Shown here: positions 9,461 to 17,733 of the stretch, one piece after another
Layout of the letters: the number at the start of each line of letters is the position of its first letter
How positions within the stretch are numbered: the stretch's first letter is position 1
Assembly (NCBI GenBank): GCA_035632095.1
Contig: DASQHM010000044.1
Coordinates: 1-45,427, forward strand
Source of the DNA: DASQHM01 sp035632095
GTDB taxonomy: Bacteria > Pseudomonadota > Alphaproteobacteria > Ferrovibrionales > Ferrovibrionaceae
Length of the DNA stretch: 45,427 nt
Direction: 5' to 3'
Notes under the pieces: model-generated
What the model was told of the DNA's origin: nothing
What the model saw: the letters and a program-made list of their open reading frames with translations, nothing else
Databases searched by the model: none
Position numbers and translations under genes: made by a program

Positions 9461-10513
9461 TCACGCCTTCGCGCCGGCAAAGGCCGCCGGCGGCGCGTTC
9501 GGGTCGAGCGGCCAGCGCGCCCGCGCCGGCGCATCCAGCGCATCGGTCATGCCGAGCCTGAGGCGCTCCAAACCGGCCCAGGCGATCATGGCGCCGTTGT
9601 CCGTGCAAAGCGCAGGCGGCGGCGCGACCAAGTCAAATCCGTGGCGCTCCGCCGCTTGTCTCAAGCGCGCGCGCAGGTGCGCATTGGCGGCGACGCCGCC
9701 GGCGACGACAAAAGTCCGCGCATTGGGATGGATCGCGCGAAACGTCTCCATGGCGTGCATCGAGCGGTCGGTCAGCACGTCGGCCACCGCCGCCTGAAAG
9801 CCCGCGGCCAGGTCGGCGTAGTCCTGCGGGCTCGCCGGATGCAACGCCTCGCGCGCGTGACGCACGGCGGTCTTCAGGCCGGAGAACGAAAAGTCGCAGC
9901 CCTCGCGCCCCAGCATCGGCCGCGGCAGCTTGAAGCGCCTCGCATCGCCCGTTGCCGCCAGCCTCTCCACCGCCGGGCCGCCCGGATAGCCGAGGCCGAG
10001 GAGTTTGGCGATCTTGTCGAAGGCCTCGCCGACCGCATCGTCGATGGTGGTGCCGAGGCGGCGATAGCGGCCGACACCCTCGACCGCGAGCAACTGGCAA
10101 TGGCCGCCGGAGACAAGCAGGAGCAGATAGGGAAACGGCACGTCCGCGATCAGGCGCACCGACAACGCGTGACCTTCAAGATGGTTCACGGCGATCAGAG
10201 GGCACCCGGCGACCGCGGCGATTCCCTTGGCGGTCAGCAGACCGACGATCACCCCGCCGATCAGGCCCGGGCCTGCGGTGGCGGCGATGCCGTCCAAGTC
10301 GTCGAATTCAAGCTCTGCCTTCGCCATCACGCGCTGGACCAAACCGTCGAGGTGCGCGATATGGGCGCGCGCGGCGATCTCGGGCACGATGCCCTGATAG
10401 GGGCGATGCTCGTCGAGCTGCGAGAGCACGACCTCGGCCAAGACGTGGCGCCGATCGTCCACCACCGCGCAAGCGGTTTCATCGCAGCTGGTTTCGATCC
10501 CAAGAACGCGCAT
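9461..10513 (-). CDS. tsaD: tRNA N6-adenosine threonylcarbamoyltransferase
   Basis: A 350-residue ASKHA-fold protein that transfers threonylcarbamoyl to A37 of ANN-decoding tRNAs, working with TsaB and TsaE. It starts VLGIETSCDETACAVVDD and has GIVPEIAARAHI, the metal-binding VNHLEGHALS, LLVSGGHCQLL, GLGYPGGPAVERLA and VVAGGVAANAHLRARL. I chose the ATG at 10513, which gives the standard MRVLGIETS start. An ATG five codons upstream at 10528 is possible. The ORF runs further upstream through the divergent hemC gene, which is not real coding. It shares a 73-bp spacer with hemC. Confidence 0.97.
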   Translation of the reverse strand: MRVLGIETSCDETACAVVDDRRHVLAEVVLSQLDEHRPYQGIVPEIAARAHIAHLDGLVQRVMAKAELEFDDLDGIAATAGPGLIGGVIVGLLTAKGIAAVAGCPLIAVNHLEGHALSVRLIADVPFPYLLLLVSGGHCQLLAVEGVGRYRRLGTTIDDAVGEAFDKIAKLLGLGYPGGPAVERLAATGDARRFKLPRPMLGREGCDFSFSGLKTAVRHAREALHPASPQDYADLAAGFQAAVADVLTDRSMHAMETFRAIHPNARTFVVAGGVAANAHLRARLRQAAERHGFDLVAPPPALCTDNGAMIAWAGLERLRLGMTDALDAPARARWPLDPNAPPAAFAGAKA

Positions 10514-10586
10514 CGCTCCGGCCCGCATGCTTGCGCCGCCGATTTCGGCTATAACAGCGCTCAAATCGCTACGAGGCTGTAACACC

Positions 10587-11531
10587 ATGCCGTCGACCCG
10601 GCAAGCGGCGCTGCGCATCGGCACGCGTGGCAGTCCGCTGGCCCTGGCGCAAGCCGATGAAACGCGACGCCGCCTGCTGGCCGCGCATCCGGCGCTGGCC
10701 GCGGCCGGCATCGAGATCATCGCCATCAAGACTACCGGCGACCGCATCCAGGACCGCACTTTGAGCGAAGCCGGCGGCAAGGGCCTCTTCACCAAGGAGC
10801 TCGAAGAGGCACTGCTCGATCGCCGCATCGATCTCGCGGTGCATTCCATGAAGGACATGCCGACCTGGGAGCCGCCGGGATTGGTGATCGGAGCCATGCT
10901 GCCGCGCGAAGACCCGCGCGATGCATTGATCGCAAATGGCGCAAAGCGGCTTCTCGACCTGCCGAGAAATGCCGTGGTCGGCACCGCTGCACTCCGCCGC
11001 GAGGCGCAATTGCGTCATCTTCGTCCCGATCTGAAGGTGATCCCGTTTCGCGGCAACGTGGAGACGCGGTTGCGCAAGCTTGCCGAAGGTCGGGCGGATG
11101 CCACCTTGCTCGCTCTTGCCGGCTTGAAGCGCCTCGGCCTCGAAGCACGCGCGGCCGCGATCATCGGCGTGGACGAAATCCTGCCCGCCGTGGCCCAGGG
11201 CGCCATCGGCCTCGAATGCCGCGGGAACGATGCGCCGACGCGAAGTCTTATTGCATCCATCGACGATCGCGACACGTCCACGTGCGTCCGGGCCGAGCGC
11301 GCCATGTTGGCCGTGCTCGACGGTTCGTGCCGCACGCCCATCGCCGGCCTCGCACAATTCAAGGGACCATCGCAAATCGTCATGCGCGGCATGGTGCTCA
11401 AACCCGACGGGAGCGAGGCCCACGAGGCAGCGCGCGAGGGAGCGCGCGGCGACGCGGAGGCGCTCGGCCGCGATCTCGGCGAGGAGTTGAAACGCAGAGC
11501 TGGTCCTGGCTTCTTTTCGCCCGGACACTGA
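10587..11531 (+). CDS. hemC: Hydroxymethylbilane synthase (porphobilinogen deaminase)
   Basis: A 314-residue enzyme that joins four porphobilinogens into hydroxymethylbilane. Clear family blocks are RIGTRGSPLALAQA, KTTGDRIQDRTLSEAGGKGL, FTKELEEALLDRRIDLAVHS, PREDPRDALI and GTAALRREAQLRHLRPDL. C248 in LDGSCRTPIAGLA is the residue that holds the dipyrromethane cofactor. The ATG at 10587 is chosen because the 20 upstream in-frame codons lie in the tsaD-hemC promoter spacer. A TATAAC at 10550-10555 could be a -10 element, but I see no well-spaced -35. The stop overlaps the hemD start by one base. Confidence 0.97.
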   Translation: MPSTRQAALRIGTRGSPLALAQADETRRRLLAAHPALAAAGIEIIAIKTTGDRIQDRTLSEAGGKGLFTKELEEALLDRRIDLAVHSMKDMPTWEPPGLVIGAMLPREDPRDALIANGAKRLLDLPRNAVVGTAALRREAQLRHLRPDLKVIPFRGNVETRLRKLAEGRADATLLALAGLKRLGLEARAAAIIGVDEILPAVAQGAIGLECRGNDAPTRSLIASIDDRDTSTCVRAERAMLAVLDGSCRTPIAGLAQFKGPSQIVMRGMVLKPDGSEAHEAAREGARGDAEALGRDLGEELKRRAGPGFFSPGH

Positions 11532-12259
11532 TGGCAGGGCCGCGCCGCATGCTCGTGACCAGGCCGCGCGACGATGCGGAGGAATTCGCCGCGGCGCTTC
11601 GCACGCTCGGCGTGGAGCCCGTCATCGAACCCATGTTCGCGGTTCGCTTCCTTGACGCGCCGCTCGATCTCGCGGGCGTGCAGGCTTTGTTGCTGACCAG
11701 CCGGAACGGCGTGCGCGCGCTGACGCAGGCGAGCGGCGAACGCGCCTTGCCGGTCTTCGCGGTGGGCGATGCGACGGCAAGCGAGGCGCGCGCCGCCGGC
11801 TTTGCATCCGTTGTCAGCGCCGAGGGCGACGCGGCTGCGTTGGCCGCATTGGCCGGCCGTCGTCTCGATCCCGCCAAAGGCGTACTCGTTCACGTGGCGG
11901 GCACCGAGGTCGCGGGCGATCTTGCCGGCGCGCTCAAGGCATCCGGGTTTGCAGTGCGCCGGATCGTGTTGTATGAGGCACGGCCGGTTACGGAATTGAC
12001 ACCCGCGACATACGAAGACCTGGTCCGGGGTCATATCGACTCGGCCGCCTTTTTCTCTCCCCGCACGGCAGCCACGTTTGTTAGGCTGGCTTCGGCGGAG
12101 GCAATCGAAAGCGTAGCCCGGAACATGACTGCCTATTGTCTGTCGCCGGCCGCGGCGGAAGCGGCGGGATCGCTGCCTTGGTCGCGCGTTATCGTCGCCG
12201 CCAAACCCAACCAGCCGGAACTGTTGCGGCTGATCGAGACGGAGGTCCGGCCGTCGTGA
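11531..12259 (+). CDS. hemD: Uroporphyrinogen-III synthase
   Basis: A 242-residue protein that cyclises hydroxymethylbilane to uroporphyrinogen III. HemD sequences are poorly conserved, but the two-domain pattern is visible: MLVTRPRDDAEEFAAALRTL, LLLTSRNGVRALT, FAVGDATASEARAAGF, then VLVHVAGTEVAGDLAGAL, VLYEARPV and AAFFSPRTAATFVRL. Position directly after hemC settles the call. The ATG at 11531 overlaps the hemC TGA (TGATG). An ATG six codons later at 11549 is an alternative. The stop overlaps the GTG start of the next gene as GTGA. Confidence 0.93.
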   Translation: MAGPRRMLVTRPRDDAEEFAAALRTLGVEPVIEPMFAVRFLDAPLDLAGVQALLLTSRNGVRALTQASGERALPVFAVGDATASEARAAGFASVVSAEGDAAALAALAGRRLDPAKGVLVHVAGTEVAGDLAGALKASGFAVRRIVLYEARPVTELTPATYEDLVRGHIDSAAFFSPRTAATFVRLASAEAIESVARNMTAYCLSPAAAEAAGSLPWSRVIVAAKPNQPELLRLIETEVRPS

Positions 12260-13371
12260 GCGCGCCCCAAGACGGAGTGCCGCATACGGAAGACGAGAGC
12301 GCCGCCGTGGCGCTGGCCGCATTGGAGCAGCCGAAGCCGCGGCGCGGCGTTACGTTGCGTTGGATCGGCGTCGCCGTCCTTGCCGTCGTCGTCGCGGGCG
12401 TCGCCGGGCTGCCGCTGATACGGCCGATGCTGCGGGCCGTACTGCCTTCGAGTCAAACCGCGCAAATCGTCGATGCGGGCGCACAGCATGGACCCACGCT
12501 CGAGCAGCGCATCGCCACGATCGAGAAGCGCCAGCAAGCGCAGCCCGTGGCGGGCGAGCTGATGCAGCGGATTGCCGCCACCAGCGAGGCGCTCGACAAT
12601 CTGCAACAGCAAGTGGCGCGCGTCGAGGAAGAGGCCCAAAGCCTGTCCGAGGTGGAAGGGCGCCTGGCCAAGATCGAGCAACGGCTTCTGGCACTGGAAA
12701 AAAACCAGCAGGACGAAACCGCGAAGGGCGCCCCCGATGCGGCGCTCGGCGCCAAAGTGGCGGAACAAGGTCGCGACATCGCCGCGCTCAATCAGCAGCT
12801 GGCGGCGATGCAAACAAGTTCGCTCACGCTGGGGCGCGATGCACGCAAAGTGGCGCTGATCATGGCGTTGAACCAGCTTGGCGAGGCGGTCGAGCGATCC
12901 GGCGCACTTGCTCCGGAGCTTAAGGCGGTCGATGAGCTGGCCGCCGATGCGCCGGACGATCCGGCGCTTGCCACGCTGAAGCAATTTGCCGCGACCGGCG
13001 TGCCGACGCTCGGCGCGCTCCAAGCGAGCTTCGTGAAAACGGCCACCGCCATCGTGTCGGCCGCCAATGCCTCGACCGATTCGAGTTGGTGGAACCACGT
13101 GATCACGCGCGTCACGTCCGTGATCACCATCCGCCGCACGGGCGAAGTGGCGGGGAATACCGCCGAAGCCGTGGTCGCGCGGGCGGAACGGCGCCTGGCG
13201 GCGGGCGATCTGGCGGCCGCGGTGCGCGAGCTCGACGCGCTAAAGGACGATCCCGCCGCGGCCGATTGGCTCAAAGGCGCGCGTGCGCATCTGACCGTGA
13301 CCGCGGCGATCGAGGATTTGCGCACCCGCACGCTCGCGGGCATGGGCAAGTCCAAGCCGGCCGGACAGTGA
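12256..13371 (+). CDS. Mitofilin/Mic60-like inner membrane protein (COG4223)
   Basis: A 371-residue protein with an acidic N-terminus, one membrane helix at about residues 36-57 and a long Gln/Glu-rich coiled coil (about 75-190). The C-terminal helical domain AGDLAAAVRELDALKDDPA followed by ADWLKGARAHLTVTAAIEDL is the mitofilin signature of alphaproteobacterial Mic60. In mitochondria, Mic60 shapes cristae junctions. Alphaproteobacterial homologues are described next to heme genes and linked with intracytoplasmic membranes. I chose GTG at 12256, which overlaps the hemD stop as GTGA, rather than the ORF start at 12136 inside hemD. Confidence 0.88.
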   Translation: MSAPQDGVPHTEDESAAVALAALEQPKPRRGVTLRWIGVAVLAVVVAGVAGLPLIRPMLRAVLPSSQTAQIVDAGAQHGPTLEQRIATIEKRQQAQPVAGELMQRIAATSEALDNLQQQVARVEEEAQSLSEVEGRLAKIEQRLLALEKNQQDETAKGAPDAALGAKVAEQGRDIAALNQQLAAMQTSSLTLGRDARKVALIMALNQLGEAVERSGALAPELKAVDELAADAPDDPALATLKQFAATGVPTLGALQASFVKTATAIVSAANASTDSSWWNHVITRVTSVITIRRTGEVAGNTAEAVVARAERRLAAGDLAAAVRELDALKDDPAAADWLKGARAHLTVTAAIEDLRTRTLAGMGKSKPAGQ

Positions 13372-13378
13372 CCGCGCC

Positions 13379-14767
13379 ATGATTCGCTTTGCCATCGCGT
13401 CGCTGGTCGTGCTGGCGCTAGGCATCGGCCTCGCCTGGCTCGCCGGCCATTCCGGCGGTGTCGTTCTGGAAATCGGTGACCTGCGCGTCGAGACGACGGT
13501 TCTCGCGGCGGCGGTCGCGGTTGCCTTCGTCATATTCGTTTCGGTTTTGGCGCATCACGCCTGGCGCTGGCTGCGCCATGGGCCGAGCCGATTCGGCTCC
13601 TCGCGCGCGTCGCGACGGCGCCGCGAGGGATATTTGGCGTTGACGCGCGGCTTCGTCGCCGTGGCGGCAGGCGAAGTCGGCGAAGCGAAGCGGCACGCCA
13701 CGCAAGCGGCGAAGCTCATGCGCGATCCGCCGCTGACGCTGCTGCTTTCGGCACAGGCGGCGCAGCTCGCCGGCGAGGAGGCGGAAGCCGAGCGGCACTT
13801 CACCGCCATGCTGCAACAACCGGAGACCGAATTTCTGGGGTTGCGGGGTTTGCTGGCGCAAGCCGTCCGGCGCGGCGAACGCGGCCGGGCGCTGGAACTG
13901 GCCGAGCGCGCGCGCGCGCTCAAACCGAAGACGCCGTGGCTGTTGCGCGAATTGTTCCAACTCCAGGCCGCCGAGCAGCGTTGGATCGCGGCCGAAGCGA
14001 CCCTGGGAGAGGCGATCAAGGCCAAGGCGATTCCGGCGGATGAAGGCCGGCACCGGCAGGCGGTGTTGATCTTTCAGCGCGCCGAGAGCGCCGCGCGCGA
14101 GGGCCGCAACGACGAGGCGCGCAAACTGGCGGAGCAAGCGCAAGTCCTGGCGCCGGACTTCGTTCCCGCAATCCTGTTGGCGGCGGACATGCAGCGCCGC
14201 CGCGGCAAGGTGCGCAAGGCGGCGAAGCTTCTGTTTGACGGCTATGCGCGCATGCCGCATCCCGACGTGATCGCGGCATATATGGCGTTGAGCCCGAGCG
14301 ACGATCCGGCGGCCAAGCTGAAACGGATGCGCGATCTTACGGCCGGCGCGCCCGAACACATGGAGAGCCGGCTGGCCCTGGCGGAGGCGGCGTTGTCCGC
14401 CGGCGACTTTCCGCTGGTGCGCGAGCAGCTCAAACCGCTCGTCGGCGAGCGGCCGAGCCCGCGCGCGGCGAGGCTCATGGCGGAGCTGGACGAGCGCCAA
14501 TACGGCGACGGCTTGAGCGCGCGCCAATGGCTGCTGCGCGCAGCTTCCGCCTCGCCCGATCCGACATGGCTTTGCGCCGCGTGCGGCGGCCAGAACGAAC
14601 GCTGGGCAATCCGCTGCGCGGCATGCGGCGGCTTCGACACGCTGCACTGGAAACGTCCGCCCGGACCGGCGGATCTGGCGCCGGCCCTGGAAGGCCGCGT
14701 CGCCGCCGGCGCCCCCGCGTCGCTGCCCAAGGCCCCAGCCGAGCCCGCGGCGGCCACCTTGACTTGA
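13379..14767 (+). CDS. hemY: HemY-family TPR membrane protein
   Basis: A 462-residue inner-membrane protein placed as HemY by its N-terminus and by its position after hemC-hemD-mic60. It has two membrane helices (about residues 3-22 and 40-60), a basic loop (SRASRRRREGYLALTRGF), then TPR-like helical repeats rich in AxxAxxLxP patterns to about residue 385. A C-terminal zinc-ribbon-like WLCAACGGQNERWAIRCAAC follows, like that of LapB and of alphaproteobacterial HemY. The exact biochemical role is unclear; it is not the protoporphyrinogen oxidase also called HemY in Bacillus. The start is seven bases after the preceding stop. Confidence 0.88.
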   Translation: MIRFAIASLVVLALGIGLAWLAGHSGGVVLEIGDLRVETTVLAAAVAVAFVIFVSVLAHHAWRWLRHGPSRFGSSRASRRRREGYLALTRGFVAVAAGEVGEAKRHATQAAKLMRDPPLTLLLSAQAAQLAGEEAEAERHFTAMLQQPETEFLGLRGLLAQAVRRGERGRALELAERARALKPKTPWLLRELFQLQAAEQRWIAAEATLGEAIKAKAIPADEGRHRQAVLIFQRAESAAREGRNDEARKLAEQAQVLAPDFVPAILLAADMQRRRGKVRKAAKLLFDGYARMPHPDVIAAYMALSPSDDPAAKLKRMRDLTAGAPEHMESRLALAEAALSAGDFPLVREQLKPLVGERPSPRAARLMAELDERQYGDGLSARQWLLRAASASPDPTWLCAACGGQNERWAIRCAACGGFDTLHWKRPPGPADLAPALEGRVAAGAPASLPKAPAEPAAATLT

Positions 14768-14860
14768 ACGACCCGCCAGGCTTGCGGATAGAGGCGCTTG
14801 GCAGTAAGTTCCCCGCCCGTTCGCCGTCCGCGTATCCAGCAAGCGCCGTCAGGTGGTCAG

Positions 14861-14935
14861 GCCCCGATAGCTCAGCGGTAGAGCAACCGCTTCGTAAGCG
14901 GTAGGCCGTTGGTTCAAATCCGACTCGGGGCACCA
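14861..14935 (+). tRNA. tRNA-Thr (CGT)
   Basis: A full cloverleaf. Acceptor arm GCCCCGA (14861-14867) pairs with TCGGGGC (14925-14931), followed by discriminator A and encoded CCA. The anticodon stem ACCGC/GCGGT encloses loop TTCGTAA with anticodon CGT at 14893-14895, which reads ACG (Thr). The T arm is GTTGG-TTCAAAT-CCGAC. It lies 93 bases after hemY and marks the left edge of the accessory stretch. Confidence 0.97.
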
Positions 14936-14967
14936 CTCTTCATGTTGATGCGCGGCGGGATTTTCCG

Positions 14968-15699
14968 GTGTCGGGTTCCATGAACGAGCTGCGCGAACTC
15001 GAAATCAAGCACGGCGGCGTCACGCGCCGGCTGAGCTATCGCCACGGCACCTCCGACGAAGGCGTGATCCAGCAGGTCTTCCAACAGGTCGATTACGATC
15101 TGCGCCGCTTGCGCCGGTGCGACGAGATCCTCGCCTACGTCGGATCGCAGCATCGCCGGGGATTGCGGCCGCTGATCGTCGACGCGGGCGCCAACATCGG
15201 TGCGTCGTCGCTTTACTTCGCGCTCGCGTTTCCGACCGCCATCGTGGTGGCCATCGAGCCGGAAGACGGCAACTTCGCCCTGCTGCAAAAGAACGTCGCC
15301 GGTTTCAACGTACGCTGCATCAAGGCGGCGCTCAGCTCCTCGCCCGGCTCGGCCAGGCTTGTCGACCCCGGCATCGGACATTGGGGCTATCGCGCCGATC
15401 CGGACGCGGGCGGCAATCTCACCTGCGTCACCATGCGCGAGATCTTCGCCGCCGAGCGCAACGACGTCACGTGGCCGTTCATCGTCAAGGTGGATATCGA
15501 AGGCGGCGAAGCGTCGGTGTTCGACAAGGACACCGCTTGGGTCGACGAAACGCCGATCATCATCGTCGAGCTGCACGACTGGCTGCTGCCGAAGGCCGGC
15601 ACCGCGCGGCCGTTCCTGCAATGCGTCGCCGCGCGCGATCGCGACTTCGTCATGGTCGGCGAGAACATTTTTTCGATCGGCAATCGGGCATTCGGCTAG
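14968..15699 (+). CDS. FkbM family methyltransferase
   Basis: A 243-residue SAM-dependent methyltransferase. Motif I is LIVDAGANIGASSLYFAL, followed by VVAIEPEDGNFALLQKNV, the FkbM core FIVKVDIEGGEASVF and PIIIVELHDWLLP. FkbM proteins O-methylate sugars or small molecules; the acceptor here is unknown. GTG at 14968 has a GGCGGG (14954-14959) at normal spacing. An in-frame ATG at 14980 is the other option. It directly follows the tRNA-Thr gene and is unrelated in detail to the second FkbM gene at 28735. Confidence 0.88.
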   Translation: MSGSMNELRELEIKHGGVTRRLSYRHGTSDEGVIQQVFQQVDYDLRRLRRCDEILAYVGSQHRRGLRPLIVDAGANIGASSLYFALAFPTAIVVAIEPEDGNFALLQKNVAGFNVRCIKAALSSSPGSARLVDPGIGHWGYRADPDAGGNLTCVTMREIFAAERNDVTWPFIVKVDIEGGEASVFDKDTAWVDETPIIIVELHDWLLPKAGTARPFLQCVAARDRDFVMVGENIFSIGNRAFG

Positions 15700-15855
15700 G
15701 TCGCGGCCCCGTCGGCACCGAAAACGGAATAGTACGCTTTGGGACTATTTCCGTAAATGATTGATTTATATATGTATTATAGAGCTAACGAAGTTTGTCC
15801 CGAAGATACTCTCGATCTAAGTTTGCTAGGGGTATGGAACTCCCGCCTCCCCTCC

Positions 15856-15887
15856 AAGATTCGCATTCGTACGCTAATGCGTATCTT
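15856..15887. terminator. Hairpin in convergent, AT-richer spacer
   Basis: AAGAT.CGCATT (15856-15867) and AATGCG.ATCTT (15876-15887) pair with a single T-T mismatch around an eight-base loop. It lies between the convergent FkbM gene and the six-cysteine gene, in a visibly AT-richer spacer (15735-15925). A terminator role is plausible for either strand; no long T-run follows. Confidence 0.4.
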
Positions 15888-15925
15888 GTAGCGACATCAT
15901 TGCCCTCTAATCTTTGGGAGACGTG

Positions 15926-16744
15926 TCATGATTTGAACTGACAGTATTCGTTTGGGCCGGCCGGGCGACGATTCCGCACCTTGGAGAAGTCGAACAAAGT
16001 CGCTCTGCTGGCGCTATAGTGGTCTCCGGATACGACCATATCGGTGGTCAGGAGGTACTCGCTGCCGCGATATCTGATCAGATACACTCTGCCCCCGGAT
16101 TTGCCGCTGCTTGAAACCCCAGTAGCCCAGCCGCCGGTGCAAGCATTCATGTCCAACAAGCCAATGTCGTCCTGTTCGCAATGTTTTTGACTTTTCGTAC
16201 ATATGTTCTTTGAATACAAAAAATAGTATTGATCTTTGCGGCGGTTTTTCACGTCCAATTGGAAGACCTCCATCGGTCCGGTGGCGTAGTAGGCGGCTTC
16301 GACTTCATCCTGCTCGGCTTCGGAGAGGACTTCGAAATTCGCCTCGACACTTTTCTCCATCCGCAAGTCGGGGCAGCGTGCGCGGAAGGGGTGCAGTGCC
16401 GGATCGTCGTAGTTCTTCGCCATGATGATCGGCGGCACAGCTTCGATGCCACGCAGGTCGTGGAGATCGGCAAGGAACTGCGTGCAGAAGGCCGCCTGGG
16501 CGGGCTTCCGGGGAATCCTTGGGTCGAGGGAATACATCTGCTCCGCCAAGTGCCGCAGCTCATTCTCGTCCGCTTCGCGGCGCTGCCGCGCGGCATCGGC
16601 TGAAGCTTCGGCCGGGCGCGCGGCGGGCTTCGGCGGCGCGCTGTCCTCGGCGAGGCCGGACGTCACCATCCCGAGCCACGCGATCACCGCCACAATCGAC
16701 GCCAGGCGACGCCTGCGGCCGCCTATGCAAAAGACGGCGCTCAC
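15926..16744 (-). CDS. Secreted six-cysteine hypothetical protein, copy B
   Basis: A 272-residue exported protein of unknown function. A twin-Arg-rich n-region and a hydrophobic helix (about 14-30) precede a probable cleavage site before AEDSAPPKPAARPA, and a charged helix (residues 48-68) follows. Six body cysteines at 87, 124, 182, 189, 202 and 268 are matched one for one in the neighbour at 16897-17733, which suggests three disulfides in the periplasm. Shared blocks include FLADLHDLRGIEAVPPIIMA and YDDPALHPFRARCP. The start is GTG at 16744. Its TG overlaps the TGA of the 49-codon ORF upstream (GTGA), implying translational coupling. G+C is lower than in the housekeeping genes. I recognise no named domain. 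Confidence 0.72.
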   Translation of the reverse strand: MSAVFCIGGRRRRLASIVAVIAWLGMVTSGLAEDSAPPKPAARPAEASADAARQRREADENELRHLAEQMYSLDPRIPRKPAQAAFCTQFLADLHDLRGIEAVPPIIMAKNYDDPALHPFRARCPDLRMEKSVEANFEVLSEAEQDEVEAAYYATGPMEVFQLDVKNRRKDQYYFLYSKNICTKSQKHCEQDDIGLLDMNACTGGWATGVSSSGKSGGRVYLIRYRGSEYLLTTDMVVSGDHYSASRATLFDFSKVRNRRPAGPNEYCQFKS

Positions 16745-16890
16745 ACGGCGCCTCCATCTTGACGCGCCGCCCCAATACCGATGGTCGGCACGCCGAGCGA
16801 ATCTCGATAGATGAACGGCGATACGTTCTCAAATTGCAGCGTGATCGGGAACGTCGCATTAACGAGATTGGTCTTGGTCGACGGGTCCAT
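16741..16890 (-). CDS. 49-codon ORF resembling the catalytic N-terminus of GH24 lysozyme (fragment or mini-protein)
   Basis: The peptide contains TLQFENVSPFIYRDSLGVPT followed by IGIGA. This aligns with the active-site region of GH24 (T4-type) lysozymes, FEG...Y.D..G..TIG.GH. E21, D30 and T36 have the same spacing as the T4 lysozyme triad (E11, D20, T26: nine and six residues). The usual His after GIG is Ala, and the ORF ends nine residues later, so the rest of the domain is missing. It starts six bases after the stop of the upstream paralogue, and its TGA overlaps the GTG of the downstream one. It may be a decayed gene that survives as a coupling leader. There is no signal peptide. Confidence 0.5.
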   Translation of the reverse strand: MDPSTKTNLVNATFPITLQFENVSPFIYRDSLGVPTIGIGAARQDGGAV

Positions 16891-16896
16891 GGTTCT

Positions 16897-17733
16897 CTAC
16901 TTACCGCTAATTAAACAAAAGTTAGGACCAAGATTACCATTTCCTTTGGGTGAGTATTGGTGTAATTGCAAAGACGATCCATGGTAGCCATCGTGAAGTT
17001 GCACAATACTAATATCCATAAAGTAACTTTTCCGTTCGTAGGTGATAAATTTGCCTATCGCTTTCAGGTGGTCATTTTCAGACGCAGTCGATGAGTCGAT
17101 GTCGATCGCGTAACATCTCTTGAAATCGACGACCTTTATCACGTTGCTGATGCAGGTCTCGTGATTCGACTTCAAACAATAATCCTCGCCATAAAGGACA
17201 AATCGTTCTCCCCGCCCGCCCACGTATCGAACGTTGTCGACGTTCATCTTGAATAGCTTCAGATTGCGGGATGCGTAATAGGCATATCCATGCTCGTCCA
17301 GAAAATCGCTGTCCATGTCCGCCACGTCGCCGGGCATTATGGCTTTGTTGAATTGCAGTTTCGGACACTTGTTTCGATAGGCCCGCAATTTCGGGTCGTC
17401 ATAACTCTCGGCCCGGACGATGGGTTCGATAAATTCGATCCCACGCATCTGTTTGAGGTCGGACAGAAATCTCTCGCAGAATTCCTTGGGGCCGAGGTCA
17501 AAAGGACCGCCCACATGATCGAAGTACTGCGCCATCCGCTGGATCTCGGGCGCATCGTCCGCCTCGCGGCGCAGCCGCGCCGCGTCGGCTGCGGCGTCGG
17601 CGGGAGACGCGGCAGGCTTCGGCGGTGCGCCGTCTTCGGCGAGGGCGGCAGTCACGATCCCGAGCCACGCGATCATCGCCGCAAGCAAGGCGACGCGCCG
17701 CCCGCGGCCGTCCCGGCAACCGACGGCGCTCAT
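16897..17733 (-). CDS. Secreted six-cysteine hypothetical protein, copy A
   Basis: A 278-residue paralogue of the protein at 15926-16744. The signal peptide (RVALLAAMIAWLGIVTAALA) is followed by AEDGAPPKPAASPADAAADA, nearly identical to the neighbour, while the body has diverged more. Cysteines at 86, 123, 186, 194, 207 and 273 match the six in copy B. Conserved blocks are FCERFLSDLKQMRGIEFIEP and YDDPKLRAYRNKCP. I start it at the ATG at 17733, which aligns with MSAV of copy B; the ORF extends upstream to 17877 without similarity. The ATG overlaps a TGA of another upstream frame (ATGA). The 3' half is clearly AT-richer than its surroundings. The function is unknown. Confidence 0.72.
   Translation of the reverse strand: MSAVGCRDGRGRRVALLAAMIAWLGIVTAALAEDGAPPKPAASPADAAADAARLRREADDAPEIQRMAQYFDHVGGPFDLGPKEFCERFLSDLKQMRGIEFIEPIVRAESYDDPKLRAYRNKCPKLQFNKAIMPGDVADMDSDFLDEHGYAYYASRNLKLFKMNVDNVRYVGGRGERFVLYGEDYCLKSNHETCISNVIKVVDFKRCYAIDIDSSTASENDHLKAIGKFITYERKSYFMDISIVQLHDGYHGSSLQLHQYSPKGNGNLGPNFCLISGK

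Noticed and set aside
10531..10555. TTGCGC and TATAAC as a full hemC promoter
   Set aside because: Spacing of 13 bases is too short for a sigma-70 type promoter, so only the -10-like box is mentioned.
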